Assembly: GCA_002245135.1 (NCBI GenBank)
Contig: NGBS01001163.1
Location: 62,001-126,000 of the forward strand
Length of the DNA: 64,000 nucleotides
Reading direction: 5' to 3'
DNA from: Proteromonas lacertae
Taxonomy: Eukaryota; Sar; Bigyra; Opalinata; Proteromonadidae
This document shows, piece after piece, positions 53,226 through 64,000 of the stretch. Position numbers and translations under genes: made by a program. A model generated the notes under the pieces. The model was not told where the DNA came from. It ran no database searches and was given only the letters and a program-made list of their open reading frames with translations. How positions within the stretch are numbered: the first letter of the stretch is position 1; each line of letters opens with the position of its first letter.

Positions 53226-55037
53226 ATGATAGATATAGTTTTGCTGATTGTACTGATTGTTACAGTTGTGGGTATGTTGGCAGTGAATATAAAAATTATG
53301 CTGAATTATCTCGATAAAGATGATGTTTCGGGTTGGGTTGGAAGGATATTTGTTGTATTAATCTATATTATTATAAATAAAAATAGGTATTATGTTTAAC
53401 AATTGCTGAAGCTGCTGTTTTGCTTCTTCCGTTTGATGCAGCCAATAAAGGAGGTATTGTCGGTTGTGGTGATTGGGATGACACATGTGGTGGAATGAGT
53501 TTTGAAGTCTTATGGCAGATTTTATTCGCTGTAGTTCTAATCCTAATTGCTGTTTTTATACCATTTTTCATGATTTATTATGAAAGTGATACAACAGGAA
53601 CTGGTATTGAGACATCCGGATGTGGTAAATTCTCCTCAGCTATTTGTTACACAGGAGGTAGTATAATTGTGTGGGTTTTGATAATTATTATCGGTGCTTT
53701 TGTATTTAATAAAGCATTTATACCATTTTCTGACTGTATTTCATCGGATACCATGGTAACTGTTTTACCAGGAACAGATGGATCATTTACAGTAGAAGGT
53801 AATACAAATGTTATATGCAAAGATCAAACATTAGAATTACCTGTCTCATTCATAGTCACTACAATTGGTATGTTAACCTTCGTTGGTTGGTTCTGTTTAG
53901 CATTTTTCGGTGGAATTGGTTTACCTGCTTTACCAATCGATATGATTAGATCATTCATATTCCGACCAAAATTAATTAACAAAAGCACATTTGTAGATAA
54001 AAAGAAGCAATTAGATGGTAAATTGAGAGATATGATGGAAGTAGCTGAACAATTAAAAGATGAAGAAGAAAGTGTCAGTAAAGTTCCAGGATTTATGGCA
54101 AGAAGAAAGGCAATTTCAGCACATAAAACGGCGGTTAAGCAACTAAAGCAATCTGTATACTTAATAGAACAGGAATACCTAGATTTAGAAGCTAGTTATA
54201 TCGCTTATAAGAAGTATAATCCATTAATCCCATTCTGTAAATTGATTGGTGGAATAATAGGTGTTATTATTACTTTATTATGGATATTACAAATTGGATT
54301 ATATGTAATACCAAGACAAGCAAATATTATACCACCTACCACATTCTTGAATGTAGTATTATTGAAGTTAGATGAATTATCAGTTATCTTCGGATGTGTA
54401 GTTTTCGGTGTGTTTGTGATATATTTGATGTTTTGTGCAATTAAAGGAGTGTTTAAATTTGGATTGAGATTCTTCTGCTTGTCAATACATCCAATGGTTA
54501 TTGGTAGAACTTCGATTGTTACTTTTATATTCAATTTAACGTATATATATATATTATTATTATTATTATTATTATTATAGTATTGTTTTATTATGTTGTG
54601 CTCCAGTGGTTATGTTTTCATCCGAAGCTTTTCATGATTTTGTAGGTTATGCTGATATAGATATTATATTCTCATCACAAGTAAAGAGAATGAGATTCTT
54701 GAAGTATTTCTATGAGAATAATATATTCATTTATATATTTATTGCAATTGCAGTAATTTCATTATTCTGGCTAGTATATATATATATATTTAGTATTTAT
54801 TTATTATAGTTAATTAAACCAAAAGATGAAACATTAGATATGAAAGAAATCAAAGAATCCATCAAAACCAAAGAAGAAAGACAAACTAAATACAATCATA
54901 AGAAAAGAGAAGCTAAAGAAGAGAAGGAACGAGAAATTGAAATGGCTTTACATCCTCCTAAACCAGAAGATGAAGCTGAAGTTGTTGGTGAAGCAGAAGC
55001 TGTTGCTGCAGATGCTGAAGCTAAGGAAACTGACTAA
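53226..55037 (+). CDS. LMBR1-domain multipass membrane protein
   Basis: MIDIVLLIVLIVTVVGML opens at 53226. A 35-nt intron near 53350-53386 is followed by AAVLLLPFDAANKG, a hallmark of the LMBR1/LIMR family. Membrane segments lie at about 53500-53580, 53640-53710, 53830-53930, 54230-54320, 54370-54460 and 54580-54780. A cytoplasmic coiled coil (about 53990-54200) holds DKKKQLDGKLRDMMEVAEQL. Two more AT-rich introns, 54543-54579 and 54771-54810, interrupt the last third. The C-terminus is charged and Glu/Ala-rich. Animal members act as lipocalin-receptor-like proteins or lysosomal B12 exporters (LMBRD1); this one resembles the protist/plant LIMR group. No substrate can be assigned. Confidence 0.83.
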
Positions 55038-55203
55038 AATATAATAATAATCATAGTAATAAATAATTTTCTTTTAAAAACATATTATATATATTTCAAA
55101 TTTGCATTTTTTGTTTAATATTAATAAATAAATAAATAAACATGTGATAATTAATAATTGTGAAAATAATAATAAAAATTAGATCTATCATTAATTTCTA
55201 TAT

Positions 55204-55820
55204 TTATACAATATCTTCTTCTTCAGAACTATCGTCATCATCACTACTACTACTTGAATCAGAGTCACTATCACTGTCCTTAGCAGCTTTAGTGGGTACT
55301 GTCTTTACTGCTAACTTCTCCATCTCTTGGATCTTCCTTTCGTCTAATTCTACTAACCACTCACCATCAATCAAAATATCATAATACCAACCCATCTTTA
55401 AATCGACTGTTGCATCCTGGATGATGCATGTTATATATCTGCCTTGTACTTTAAAGGGAAAAGTGTAATTCAAACCATGATCTATAAACCAAGATCGAGT
55501 TGAATAAATCTGTTCTCCTTCAAATATAATTTTCTTTTTACCAGTAAAATGTGAGTGATACATAGATATACTGTATTCAGCTCCCTCAATAACTAATTCC
55601 CATGTTACCTTTCTTTTTGAACTAAAAAATATCTACAAAAATCAACAATACTCTTTGATGTGCTTTCCAACAGTGTTTGAGTAATACTTGAGAGTGTAGT
55701 TGTTTAATGGACTTACTTCCTATAACATGATTAAAATATCTATACTTTAGAAACTTCTCTCTCTGGACCTTTCCACACATCATCCCATCCTTCATCGGCG
55801 TTCTTCTGCTTCTTAAACAT
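55204..55820 (-). CDS. FAIM1-like protein with acidic tail
   Basis: MFKKQKNADEGWDDVWKGPERE starts at 55820. Two introns of about 30 nt (55743-55718 and 55649-55627) join in phase to the last exon. The exon has KVTWELVIEGAEYSI, FTGKKKIIFEGEQIYSTRSWF, then FPFKVQGRYITCIIQD and YDILIDGEWLVEL. These W/H...G...I..DG...W beta-strand repeats resemble Fas apoptotic inhibitory molecule 1, which has an unusual all-beta fold and protects against protein aggregation. The tail (SDSDSDSSSSSDDDDSS) is a likely CK2 target by composition. Only FAIM-like can be claimed. Confidence 0.7.
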
Positions 55821-56163
55821 GAGATTTTAGTTGTGGGGTGCGAAAATTTGAATTTTTTAAAAACGTTGGAGATTGTTGGTTATTTTTGCTCAAGGAAGTG
55901 TTTGATTACTCACTTTTTTGGTAATATTAAGTTATCAATCTAAGTCTTTCTAAAAAGAGGATAGTTTTTTAAAAACAAACTAATCATGAAAAGAGCAAGT
56001 TTTTGCACAAAGAGATTATTATCATTTCTACAGTTACATTATTGCATTGCAATGTATTTTATCATGTTATTTACCATCTATCTTTCTCCAAACCCATAAA
56101 TGGAGCTAAGAAAAATTTAAGCGCCATTTTTGAATTTTTGAATATCTCTTCAACAAAAAGTCA
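55821..56163. other. Divergent intergenic region, FAIM1-like / CtIP-like
   Basis: AT-rich spacer between a minus-strand and a plus-strand start. GTGGGGTGCG occurs just upstream of the FAIM1-like start (55835-55844), but no recognised element or gene is visible. Confidence 0.5.
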
Positions 56164-57035
56164 ATGAGCAATGATAATTTTGTAGAAAAAATATCATCAC
56201 AGATTAAATCATGGGAAAGTATAATTTTTCTCCTTTATATCTAAGTAGCGAAATATCAACAACAATTAAAAGAAAAAGACTTGAAAATAAAACAATTAGA
56301 ATTTGAATTGACCATTGCAAAAGAAAAATCTAATGATAAATCTCAAAAAATAAAAGATCTGTTTGATAAACTTCAAGAGATAATAAAAGTATTATAATTA
56401 TATAAATAAAATAGACAAATGAAAAATATGCAGAAAATCAAAAAGTGCTATACTCTATCATAGAGAAAAAGAAACACTCAATTCCAATTAATCATCATTT
56501 ATCATTACAGCAATGTTATTCACTGGATTTATTATCAATGAAACGATCATCATCATGCCCACCATCCACTCCTAAGAAAATTAGAAAAATTTCACAGTAT
56601 TATTGTATGTATAATATATAGACCTCAATCTCCACTTTCACCTGTTATATCTCCATCATTAATAGCATTTAAATCACATTCAGAATCATCTAAACGATCT
56701 TCATCATTTATTTCTGCTAATTCCACTAATTATATGCAAAAACATTCAAATGATAAAGATATATCTAAACTATACACTATATCCAAAGTATTAGGTAAAG
56801 AAAGAAGTGCATTACCTTCATTTGTTTGTGAAAGATGTAAAGCCGTATTTATTTTATATTTGTTATAATACTATGTTAATAGTTCTATGAGTCTTGTGGT
56901 GGTATAATAGATAAAGACAAGATACTTCAAATGTGTGGAAGACATAAAAAGGATTATGTTGAAAAACCTTATCCACCACCTTCATTCTACTCATTTTCTA
57001 TGCCTGACAGTGAAGATATTATCAATCCGCATTAA
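56164..57035 (+). CDS. CtIP/Sae2/Ctp1-like DNA end-resection factor
   Basis: MSNDNFVEKISSQIKSWE at 56164 leads, across a 30-nt intron, into an N-terminal coiled coil (YQQQLKEKDLKIKQLEFE), as in CtIP and Ctp1, which oligomerise this way. A Ser/Pro-rich middle follows (56520-56770; many SP/TP sites). The C-terminal exons give CERCKAFYESCGG, then MCGRHKKDYVEKPYPPPSFY. The CxxC followed by CxRH and a PP...F/Y segment is the conserved end of CtIP/Sae2, which activates Mre11 nuclease at DNA breaks. Four introns of about 25-37 nt are present. The protein is short (about 245 residues), close to yeast Ctp1/Sae2 rather than human CtIP. Confidence 0.78.
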
Positions 57036-57132
57036 TTTAATTAAAATATGTATAATTATATGTAATTTGATAAATTAACCTTTATAAAACAATTCTTTTG
57101 TATAACAGAAGTATAAACATAACTTATTCAAT

Positions 57133-59704
57133 CTAGTTAAATATCTGTTCTTGACTAATTTCATGTTCAAGTTCCTCATTTTCTACTTTTTCGTCATGCT
57201 TATCTGTTATCTCTTCTTTAGCTAAAATACTTATTTCTCCATTAGTATCAATACTATATTTAACATTTACACATATATCGCCAGCTTCCAACAATGTCAA
57301 ATCATCAATAACTTCATTGATAATACACACTCTATCTTCATATAAAGAAATAGGAATTGAACTTTGATTATTTTCAGTAGTAAATACTCTTACACTATTC
57401 TCAATTGGATATTTAATTGGTCTAAATCTATTGTACAATTGACTAACATTTCCATTAATATTTAAATTGATTTCATGATTTGGAGTGTAAGGTAAGAAAT
57501 AGTCTTTACTCTCATAATACTTTTCAGATATATAGTGGCTTAATCCACTACTAATATCCTCTTCAGTTGACTTATTAGAACAATATACTTTAGCATTTTT
57601 AAAAGACTTCTTAAATATTTCATTAAATTTTGGTAATTGAGTTTTTTCTCCTATTGCTATTACACAAGTTATATCTTCACGATTTAAATTCATTTCGTTT
57701 AATACTTCTATTGTTTTATTAGTACAGTCATTAAAGAAAGAATCATATAATGAATATAGTTTACTTCTTTTTAATTTTACATCTACTTTATTATCTCTAA
57801 ACTCATCTATGTCTATTTCAGTTGATGATTCAGTTTTCAGTACATTATATGCCATTTCACATTCTTTTATAAGATTCAATAACTGTTCTTCAGATAATTC
57901 ACTTTCAGCTTTTGCAACATATTCATTTTTAAAATAATCAACTAAGATTGCTATTAACAGTTTATCATTAATTTCAAAGTATTTCTTTGAAGTAATTATT
58001 GTAATTACTGAATTTATGATAGTAACTACAGATAATTCTAATCTTGTTGGTTGTAAATCAAACACCAAAACAGTTTGTGAAGAAGATGGTTTGAATGATG
58101 ATAAATAAGAATAAAGAGATGAAATAGGATTTTGAAAGATTTGAATACTTACAAAACCAGCATCTTTGGATGCTTGAAGAAATTCAAATTTCTGTAATTC
58201 TGAGAAATAAACAGGTAATGAAATAATGCATTTTCTTATAGGATGTATTTCTAATGAATAAGATGATTGCTGCATTATGTATTTGAATAACTCTGTTAAT
58301 ATTTGCAATGTTGTTAATTGAACATTTTCATTATTGTATTGTAATTCTACTACATATTTACTATTATCATTCTCATTCACTTTATATTTAATTCTGTTTA
58401 TAATGAAGTCTTTATCATCAGATGTAGTTGTTGATGTTGTTTCACCAGCTAATAATGAAATATAATTTATGCTATTTAATGGATTAGTTGATAGTTTTGC
58501 TTGTGCTAATGAACCAACTAAAATATCTTTACTATCAGGTGAATAATAAACACAATTTGATATTGGTTTGTTATTAATATCATTAACTTTGAACTATTTT
58601 ATCATCTTTGTAATATGAAATGTATATCTTTTCATCACCAAAGTAAATACACAATGGAGATGTATTATCATCAGTTAAACTCTTGAATGACTTATATTCT
58701 GACGGTGAAAAATGAATTTCTTTTTTATTGTCTTTGTATTTATATAATTGTTTTACTATATATGTAATAATTAAATGAAATATTATACATAAATTCTTAT
58801 TCTTTTCTTTTAAATATGTTTCTGTCTGTTTCTTATCACTATATTCTGTTGTAATTTCTTTCAATTTGTTATTTATTATATCTGTGGATGTATCCATTTG
58901 TTCTATCTTCATTTCCAACTCTTTATTTCTTTTCTCTAAATCTTCTACTTTTTTAGCTATAAAAAATTTAAAATAAAAATAAAACAATACTTAGATTATC
59001 ACTTCTTAATGAAAATATTTCCACTTGTTCCTGTAAGGATTTATTAGATTTCATTAAATCATTACATCTTTTATTCATCTCTTTGTTCTCTTTACATAAT
59101 CTATCAAATGTTTCTTTAGTAAATTGTATTTCTTCACTATCTGAACTTATAGTTGATGATGTGATTGAATGACTATTTATTTCATCACTTTGAGGTGATT
59201 TTGGTGAATTTATCATGCTTATATTCTTTGTAATTGTCATTGATTTTGGTCTTTCTTTATGATGATGTCTTAATTGACTTTCCGGTGATGATACTGATGA
59301 TGTTGGAACTATATAAATGATAAACGAATAATGAGTAAAAATATACGAGACATTTCTCTCTTTATTCCTGGAGGTGAAACTATTAGAATTATATACACAA
59401 CGAATATCATACATCTAGCAATTGGTGCTCTTGGTGGCATTCCATCTATATAACATATATATAAAATAACATACTTGGGGAAGTAACGCCTCTAGATGGT
59501 GGTGGACTAAAACCAGGTACATTGCGCGTTCCCAATCTTGCAGAAGGAATAACAGGAGCTAAAGAGTTGTTAATTAACAAAAAATACGACTAAAGGTTCT
59601 AGGTGGTTCTGGCATTTGATTCTTCACTAAAACATCATATAAATAGTAAATATACTGTTCGGAGGCGGCGGCACACATCTTGGACCGCTTCTGAGAGTTA
59701 CCAT
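57133..59704 (-). CDS. Hsp70-like protein (HSPA14/Ssz1-type) fused to a Pro-rich and coiled-coil N-terminus
   Basis: The likely start MVTLRSGPRCVPPPPN at 59704 opens small proline-rich exons (to about 59400). Then comes a Ser-rich exon and a coiled coil (59130-58780; LCKENKEMNKRCNDLM, LEKRNKELEMKIEQMD). It splices in phase into an Hsp70-like ATPase fold (about 58690-57133). That part has SPLCIYFGDEKIYISYYKDD, IRKCIISLPVYFSELQKFEF, KDAGFVSIQIFQNPISSLYS and VLVFDLQPTRLELSVV. The usual Hsp70 phosphate-loop residues are replaced (DLQPT where DLGGGT is normal), as in HSPA14/Ssz1-type proteins, which do not work as normal chaperones. The substrate-binding part is short. An N-terminal fusion to coiled coil is unusual for this family. 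The joins of the first four small exons are inferred. Confidence 0.75.
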
Positions 59705-59882
59705 TCGGTGCTATTTAAATAAAATAATAAAAATTGAATAGTGTTGTTATAATAAATTTAAATAGTGATAGAATCTTATACCTCTTGGTGGCTGAAACTG
59801 CATAGTTTAAAAATCAAATTTTGAGATCAAGCAAGGCTTGCTATTTCCTTATCAAGCTTTACTTCAAACTTACTTTTTTAAA

Positions 59883-60916
59883 ATGTCAAATCAGATCGAT
59901 CTAGAGCCTCCAACATTAGATACTATATCATCCGTTCAATTTGCTCCACATTCTGATTTTTTGGCAGTATCATCATGGGATAAAGTATTCATCTTATTGT
60001 TTTATTCATATAGTCAGTTTACCTATATGATGTTGCACAGAGAGTTATGAAAGTGCAAACAATGCATACTGGACCAGTATTTGATTGTTGTTTTGCTGAT
60101 TCAGAACATATTTATAGTGGAGGAATGGAACGAAAAGTTAAATGGTATTACCTACTTATATATCCATTTTATAGTTATGATATAATAACCAATCAATCAA
60201 TGGACCTTGGTTCACATGATGAAGCAATAAAAGTAATTAAATATGTACCATCAATAGCATCTATCATATCTGGTGGATGGGATAAACAAGCTAAGATATG
60301 GGACAGCAGAACAAGGACTAGTACTATGACAATAGGGTTAGATGAAAGAATATATTCAATCTCAAGTTCTACTTCCAGATTAGTGATTGGAACAGCACCA
60401 AGAACAGTGTATCTCTATGATATTCGAAAATTGAATATTCCTCTACAAAAACGAGAATCATCGTTGAAATTCCAAACAAGATATATTGAATGTATGTCGA
60501 ATGACTTAGGATTTGTTATTAGTAGTACAGAAGGTCATGTTGGTGTAGAATATTATGATAATTTGCCAGATCACAAACCTTATACATTTAAATGCCATAG
60601 AAAGAAGCATAATGAAGGTGAAGATAAACAAACATATGTATATCCAGTGAATATGGTTAAATTCAATCCAATATATAACAGTTTAGCCTCTTGTGGAAGT
60701 GATGGAACAGTTTGTATTTGGGATTTAGATAAAAGAAAAAAGATATGTTCAATTGGACCATATTCAGATTGTATATCTTCTATTAGTTTTCATTTTACTG
60801 GTTTGAAGTTGGCTATTGCTACTTCTTATACATTTGAAGAAGGAGTGAATAAACCAGGTAGTTTACATCAAGTACATATATTGGATTTAGATGATAATCA
60901 AGTTAGACCAAAGTAA
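59883..60916 (+). CDS. BUB3: BUB3, spindle checkpoint WD40 protein
   Basis: MSNQIDLEPPTLDTISSVQF starts at 59883; two short introns (59982-60008 and 60145-60171) interrupt blades 1 and 2. The propeller shows SSWDKSVYLYDV, HTGPVFDCCFAD, GGWDKQAKIWDSRT and VIGTAPRTVYLYDIR. KRESSLKFQTRYIECM, FKCHRKKHNEG, YPVNMVKFNP and LASCGSDGTVCIWDLD follow, ending DDNQVRPK. The KRESSLK, CHR and final D....PK match BUB3 rather than RAE1. BUB3 brings BUB1/BUBR1 to kinetochores. The protein is about 325 residues, normal for the family. Its 5' part was copied to 38.7-39.16 kb. Confidence 0.94.
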
Positions 60917-61559
60917 TGTTTCTTTAATTTTATTTAGATTTTCGATTTATAGATAACAATAAGAAACAATTATTTATAATAATAAATATAGAGATTTGAT
61001 TCATACTATTTCAATTCATAATAACATAAACCTAAATTGAAATGACTTTTTTTTCTTTATCTGATCTGGAGTTCTTTAATGGTGCTTCATAATATTTAAT
61101 AGAGTATTCTATTATTATATGTAACAACTGTAATAATGTATAATCTAAATGATTCTTCTTTTGTTGTTTTGATATAGTATGAATTAAAATTCAGGATTAT
61201 ACAAGAAAATAAAGAGATATTTGATATCTGGTTTATGAAAAACATTTCGAATAACCCAATTTCGTTATTATAAAAATTGATAATAAAATCAATTCCAAGA
61301 TATTTAAAAAGGAATGTGAATAATTTTCGATCAGTATTGGTGTATTTATATTGAATAGAATGTAGAATTGATAAAAGTGTTTAGAGTTAGTAGCTTCAGT
61401 CCTGTTGTTTCAAAATCAGTATTAATGAGATGTTTTACAACAGATTCATACAAAATGATGAATATGATGAGATGTAATATCAGTAGTGATAAAGTATAAA
61501 ATACTGTGTGCCTATAATAAACAGTCAAATGAAAGCTTAGCTTCACGATGCAATGATGA
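60917..61559. other. BUB3 3' spacer and left part of the inverted duplication copy B
   Basis: From about 61130 the sequence is the mirror copy of 47711 and below. A conserved open stretch on the plus strand near 61366-61490 reads KVFRVSSFSPVVSKSVLMRCF but has no clear start or end. The short open frame seen in both copies on the other strand has no support as a gene. Confidence 0.4.
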
Positions 61560-63392
61560 ATTTCTAGAAGGATTTAATTACTTTAAATCCGTATGACTTT
61601 TGATGATGTTATATAAACCCCATAGAAAGATTATGAAAGAGCAATAAAATGTTTCAAATGTGGTTTAGAAAGTGTAGTTAGAAATGAACAAAAATATGAT
61701 TGTAGATGTGCTATAGGTTTATGTTATATTTTTAATTGTATAATAATAATAATTAATAATAATAATAGAAAGAATATGAAAAAGCAATAGAATTATTATG
61801 AAATCTGCATTAGAATTATGTAAAAGTGATTATGAAAAGTTTGGTATGTAATAATGAAATAGGTAAATGTTACTATAACAGTGTATAATGTTAATATTAA
61901 TGTAATGAATAGGATGAGATAGAAGAATCAAAGAAATACTTAACTGAAGCTTATAAATATATATCAAGTGTAGAAGAATTTGAAGAAAGAAAAGGAATTT
62001 GAAGAAAGATATAATCAAGTGAACAATAAGTAATAATGATAAGAATTGAATTACTTTATTATTATTTCATTACTTTGTTTTTTGTAAATATTTTCAAAAT
62101 TTGCAATTAAATTAGGAATAAAATCAAATTATTTCTTTAAATTAAAATAAGTCTATTATTTAGCAGGAGATCTTGGTGGTGATGCAGTTTTAACTGATGA
62201 ACTTCTAGAATGGGATTTAGGTGAATTACTGTTATTCTCTTCTTTATTCATCTCTTTTATTGATTTATTAATCTCTTTCAAAAAATCTTCATAAAAGAAT
62301 TTTTCATTTTTACTCCATTTAATAAAGAAACCACTTTTATCATTATCTGATAATTCAGGAAATACAGACGACATTATTAAATCATATGTTCCATATTCTA
62401 CATAATTCAAATTATCTCCATCATATCTATGAAACAGACTACAAATACTCTTCTGTAAATCAGGAATTAGAATTATATCACTTACTAAACTATCCATATT
62501 TCGACGAATTTGAGTTCTTTCAGTAACTACAAATTCTTCTTTTTCTTTTTCAACTTTTCCAGATCTTCTACCTGAATATACTTTTGATTGTCTAAGAGGA
62601 TGTTTTGGAGGTTTTGGTTCTGCACCATAAGCTGAATGACTCTCTGGTGGTGTTGGTTTCATAAAACTCTTCCTCTTGTTCTTTGGCATTGTAAATGACT
62701 TGGTATATTTAACATAAGGTGATTCAGTTACTGACATTCGTGGTTTTGATACAAGAATACTACTTCTCGTGGAATTATTATTGTTATTATTATAATCACT
62801 ATCATCATCATCACTTTTATATGTTGCCACAGATGATGAAGTATTTAATCTATTTCGTTTATAATAATCATCACTACTATTTTCTTCATTTTCATCATCT
62901 TCATCCTCATGAATTGTTCCAAAACGATAAGAATCTAATTCACTTTCAGCTCTTATAACAGAATCTAACGCTGGAGATTTTCGAAGTATATCAGGCTTCT
63001 TATTTCCACCCTCTTCTTTTTCTTCTTCAACAATTTTCAAATCTTCATCAGATGGATTGGATGGATAGTATTTCTCTATTTCTTCTCTTCCCTCAAATAA
63101 CTGTGGATCATTTGAAGCTGTTAAATAAGGAGCATAATATGCATCTCTTTGAACCCATATTGGAGCTAATTCATTCTCAATAGCGATTTGTAAATCTTCT
63201 TTATTTAAATGTTGGATTTTTGAATTTACATCTAACGATTCTAATTTCAAGTCTTTTATATCAGGTAGTCTAAATGCAGAATCTGGAGCTATCCATAAAG
63301 GATTTTCACCCAAATCTTCAGCTTCTTCTGGTTGACCTTGACTTTCTTTAATTATTTTCTGTTCGAGATATCTCTTTGCTATTCCAGCCTTC
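61130..63392. repeat. Inverted duplication, copy B (partner 45301-47711)
   Basis: The same block as 45301-47711 in the opposite orientation. Here the IPT gene is intact and extends further on its 5' side, so this is more likely the source locus. Relative to copy A it has lost one repeat exon plus intron inside the repeat-protein tail (near 61780-61800), apparently by joining two neighbouring repeats at AAAGCAATAGAAT-like words. Confidence 0.92.
61560..62033 (+). pseudogene. Repeat-protein gene fragment (3' end), copy B
   Basis: Exons encode FLEGFNYFKS, then KDYERAIKCFKCGLESVVRN and further repeat pieces, with the same end as copy A (YNQVNNK). The frame is interrupted where one repeat is missing and again near the end by small indels relative to copy A. 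There is no kinase or start codon. It sits between BUB3 and the IPT gene, tail to tail with the latter. Confidence 0.75.
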
Positions 63393-64000
63393 ATATTTTT
63401 CAATTTATCTAAATCACTTTCTTCCTCTCCTTTCTTCTTGTTTCTATTTCGACGAGATTTCTTTTTTCCTGATTTCTTTATCCATGAACTCCATACTTCA
63501 ATAGCTGCTCTTGGATGATCAGGTGAATAATCTTGATCATTATAAGTGACATAAACGGAAACAATTCCATCACTGGATTTCTTAAAAGCAGGAAATTTGA
63601 TTTGTAGTTTATTTTCACCAATATAATCAGGAATAAAACTAAATTCTTCCATACTTGTCTGATGTAATAATCTAACATGTAAATCATGAGTAAATTCGAC
63701 ATTCTTTGTTTCGATTGTTAACAGAAATTTACCATAAAGTGGACCATCTCTTGGAGCAACATTCCACACTAATGGAATCTCCTTATACAAATTATATTCT
63801 TTTAAAGGATAGAGAGGATCAATTTGATATAATGTTGATCCACCATATAAACAAACATCAACAGTCACTTTAAACTCTCTTGTTTTATTCTTACAATCAA
63901 TAAATGAAGGAACATTACATTGAATTGTTCCATCTTTCATATAAGTACCAAAGACTCTTCTATCACCTCCCCATTCACTATTAAACGATATTATTATTCT
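62156..64000 (-). CDS. IPT/TIG-domain protein with C-terminal EF-hand-like part (5' end beyond window)
   Basis: The frame is open from the right edge (SFNSEWGGDRRVFGTYMKDG) to the TAA at 62156. IPT/TIG-type immunoglobulin folds lie at about 63950-63480: CNVPSFIDCKNKTREFKVTV, WNVAPRDGPLYGKFLLTIET, then GIVSVYVTYNDQDYSPDHP. The ENKLQIKFPAF strand and GPLYG turn are typical of such domains in receptors and transcription factors. A basic linker (KKSRRNRNKKKG) follows, then a helical segment, an acidic Asn/Ser-rich stretch and a C-terminal EF-hand-like region (62450-62250). This could be a surface, cytoskeletal or axonemal protein; I cannot name the family. The single exon is unusual for this window. 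Two partial copies exist at 38.25 kb and 45.3 kb. Confidence 0.65.
   Translation of the reverse strand, partial: RIIISFNSEWGGDRRVFGTYMKDGTIQCNVPSFIDCKNKTREFKVTVDVCLYGGSTLYQIDPLYPLKEYNLYKEIPLVWNVAPRDGPLYGKFLLTIETKNVEFTHDLHVRLLHQTSMEEFSFIPDYIGENKLQIKFPAFKKSSDGIVSVYVTYNDQDYSPDHPRAAIEVWSSWIKKSGKKKSRRNRNKKKGEEESDLDKLKNMKAGIAKRYLEQKIIKESQGQPEEAEDLGENPLWIAPDSAFRLPDIKDLKLESLDVNSKIQHLNKEDLQIAIENELAPIWVQRDAYYAPYLTASNDPQLFEGREEIEKYYPSNPSDEDLKIVEEEKEEGGNKKPDILRKSPALDSVIRAESELDSYRFGTIHEDEDDENEENSSDDYYKRNRLNTSSSVATYKSDDDDSDYNNNNNNSTRSSILVSKPRMSVTESPYVKYTKSFTMPKNKRKSFMKPTPPESHSAYGAEPKPPKHPLRQSKVYSGRRSGKVEKEKEEFVVTERTQIRRNMDSLVSDIILIPDLQKSICSLFHRYDGDNLNYVEYGTYDLIMSSVFPELSDNDKSGFFIKWSKNEKFFYEDFLKEINKSIKEMNKEENNSNSPKSHSRSSSVKTASPPRSPAK

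Noticed and set aside
54543-54579. TTA/TA microsatellite as a feature of its own
   Set aside because: It lies wholly inside a normal GT...AG intron of the LMBR1-type gene.
59883-60916. RAE1 as an alternative name for the WD40 gene
   Set aside because: KRESSLK, CHR and the short C-terminal D....PK end match BUB3 more closely than RAE1.
61346-61546. 66-residue open frame present in both arms of the inverted repeat (also 47284-47484)
   Set aside because: Identical because the arms are recent duplicates; no family, no start context, and the other strand fits the repeat-gene exons better.

Overview
The window is a strongly AT-rich, gene-dense stretch of nuclear DNA from a flagellated microbial eukaryote. 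Stop codons TAA, TAG and TGA all end recognisable genes, so the code looks standard. Almost every intron is tiny (about 23 to 50 nt) with the same shape: it opens GTAT or GTAA and closes in ATAG or TTAG. BBS2, a SAS-4/CPAP protein, the inner-arm dynein light chain p28 and an androglobin-like protein point to a cilium or flagellum with centrioles. Nuclear genes for bL17m and a DEAD-box helicase with a mitochondrial-type leader point to mitochondria. I cannot place the lineage; a zoosporic fungus or another free-swimming protist would fit.

Layout. 1-4.1 kb: 3'-truncated receptor-like gene with tandem periplasmic-binding-protein modules (minus). 4.7-9.9 kb: glucosidase II beta, beta-carbonic anhydrase, mitochondrial DEAD-box helicase, CD2BP2/LIN1 (minus). 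10.0-15.7 kb: BBS2, a coiled-coil protein, an RS/LOTUS-like protein (plus). 15.8-17.8 kb: SAS-4 (minus). 17.8-21.1 kb: DNAJC7-type co-chaperone (plus). 21.2-22.2 kb: HSD17B14-like dehydrogenase. 22.4-27.8 kb: protein kinase fused to about 28 TPR/Sel1-like repeats, nearly one repeat per exon. 27.9-37.7 kb: DEP-PH protein, disordered protein, dynein p28, multipass membrane protein, bL17m, casein kinase 2 alpha, lipid-anchored CaMKK-like kinase.

38.2-47.7 kb is a patchwork of partial gene copies around a large SPRY-SPRY-NTPase gene of the Crinkler/RHS type. The copies come from two places in the same window: 22.2-23.1 kb (repeat-protein tail plus dehydrogenase start) and 59.9-63.4 kb (BUB3, a repeat-protein tail, an IPT/TIG protein). 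One junction fuses the dehydrogenase promoter to a long open piece of the IPT gene, giving a new chimeric reading frame.

48-64 kb: androglobin-like protein, an unassigned gene, an LMBR1-type membrane protein, FAIM1-like, CtIP/Sae2-like, an Hsp70-like protein with an unusual coiled-coil N-terminus, BUB3, a repeat-protein fragment, and the IPT/TIG gene running off the right edge.

Caution: several conserved genes (dynein p28, glucosidase II beta, DEP-PH, the kinase-repeat gene) carry single-base frame breaks inside otherwise well-conserved protein. This looks more like leftover assembly error than gene death, and it affects how the models should be read. I saw no tRNA, rRNA, CRISPR array, retroelement or virus-like element.
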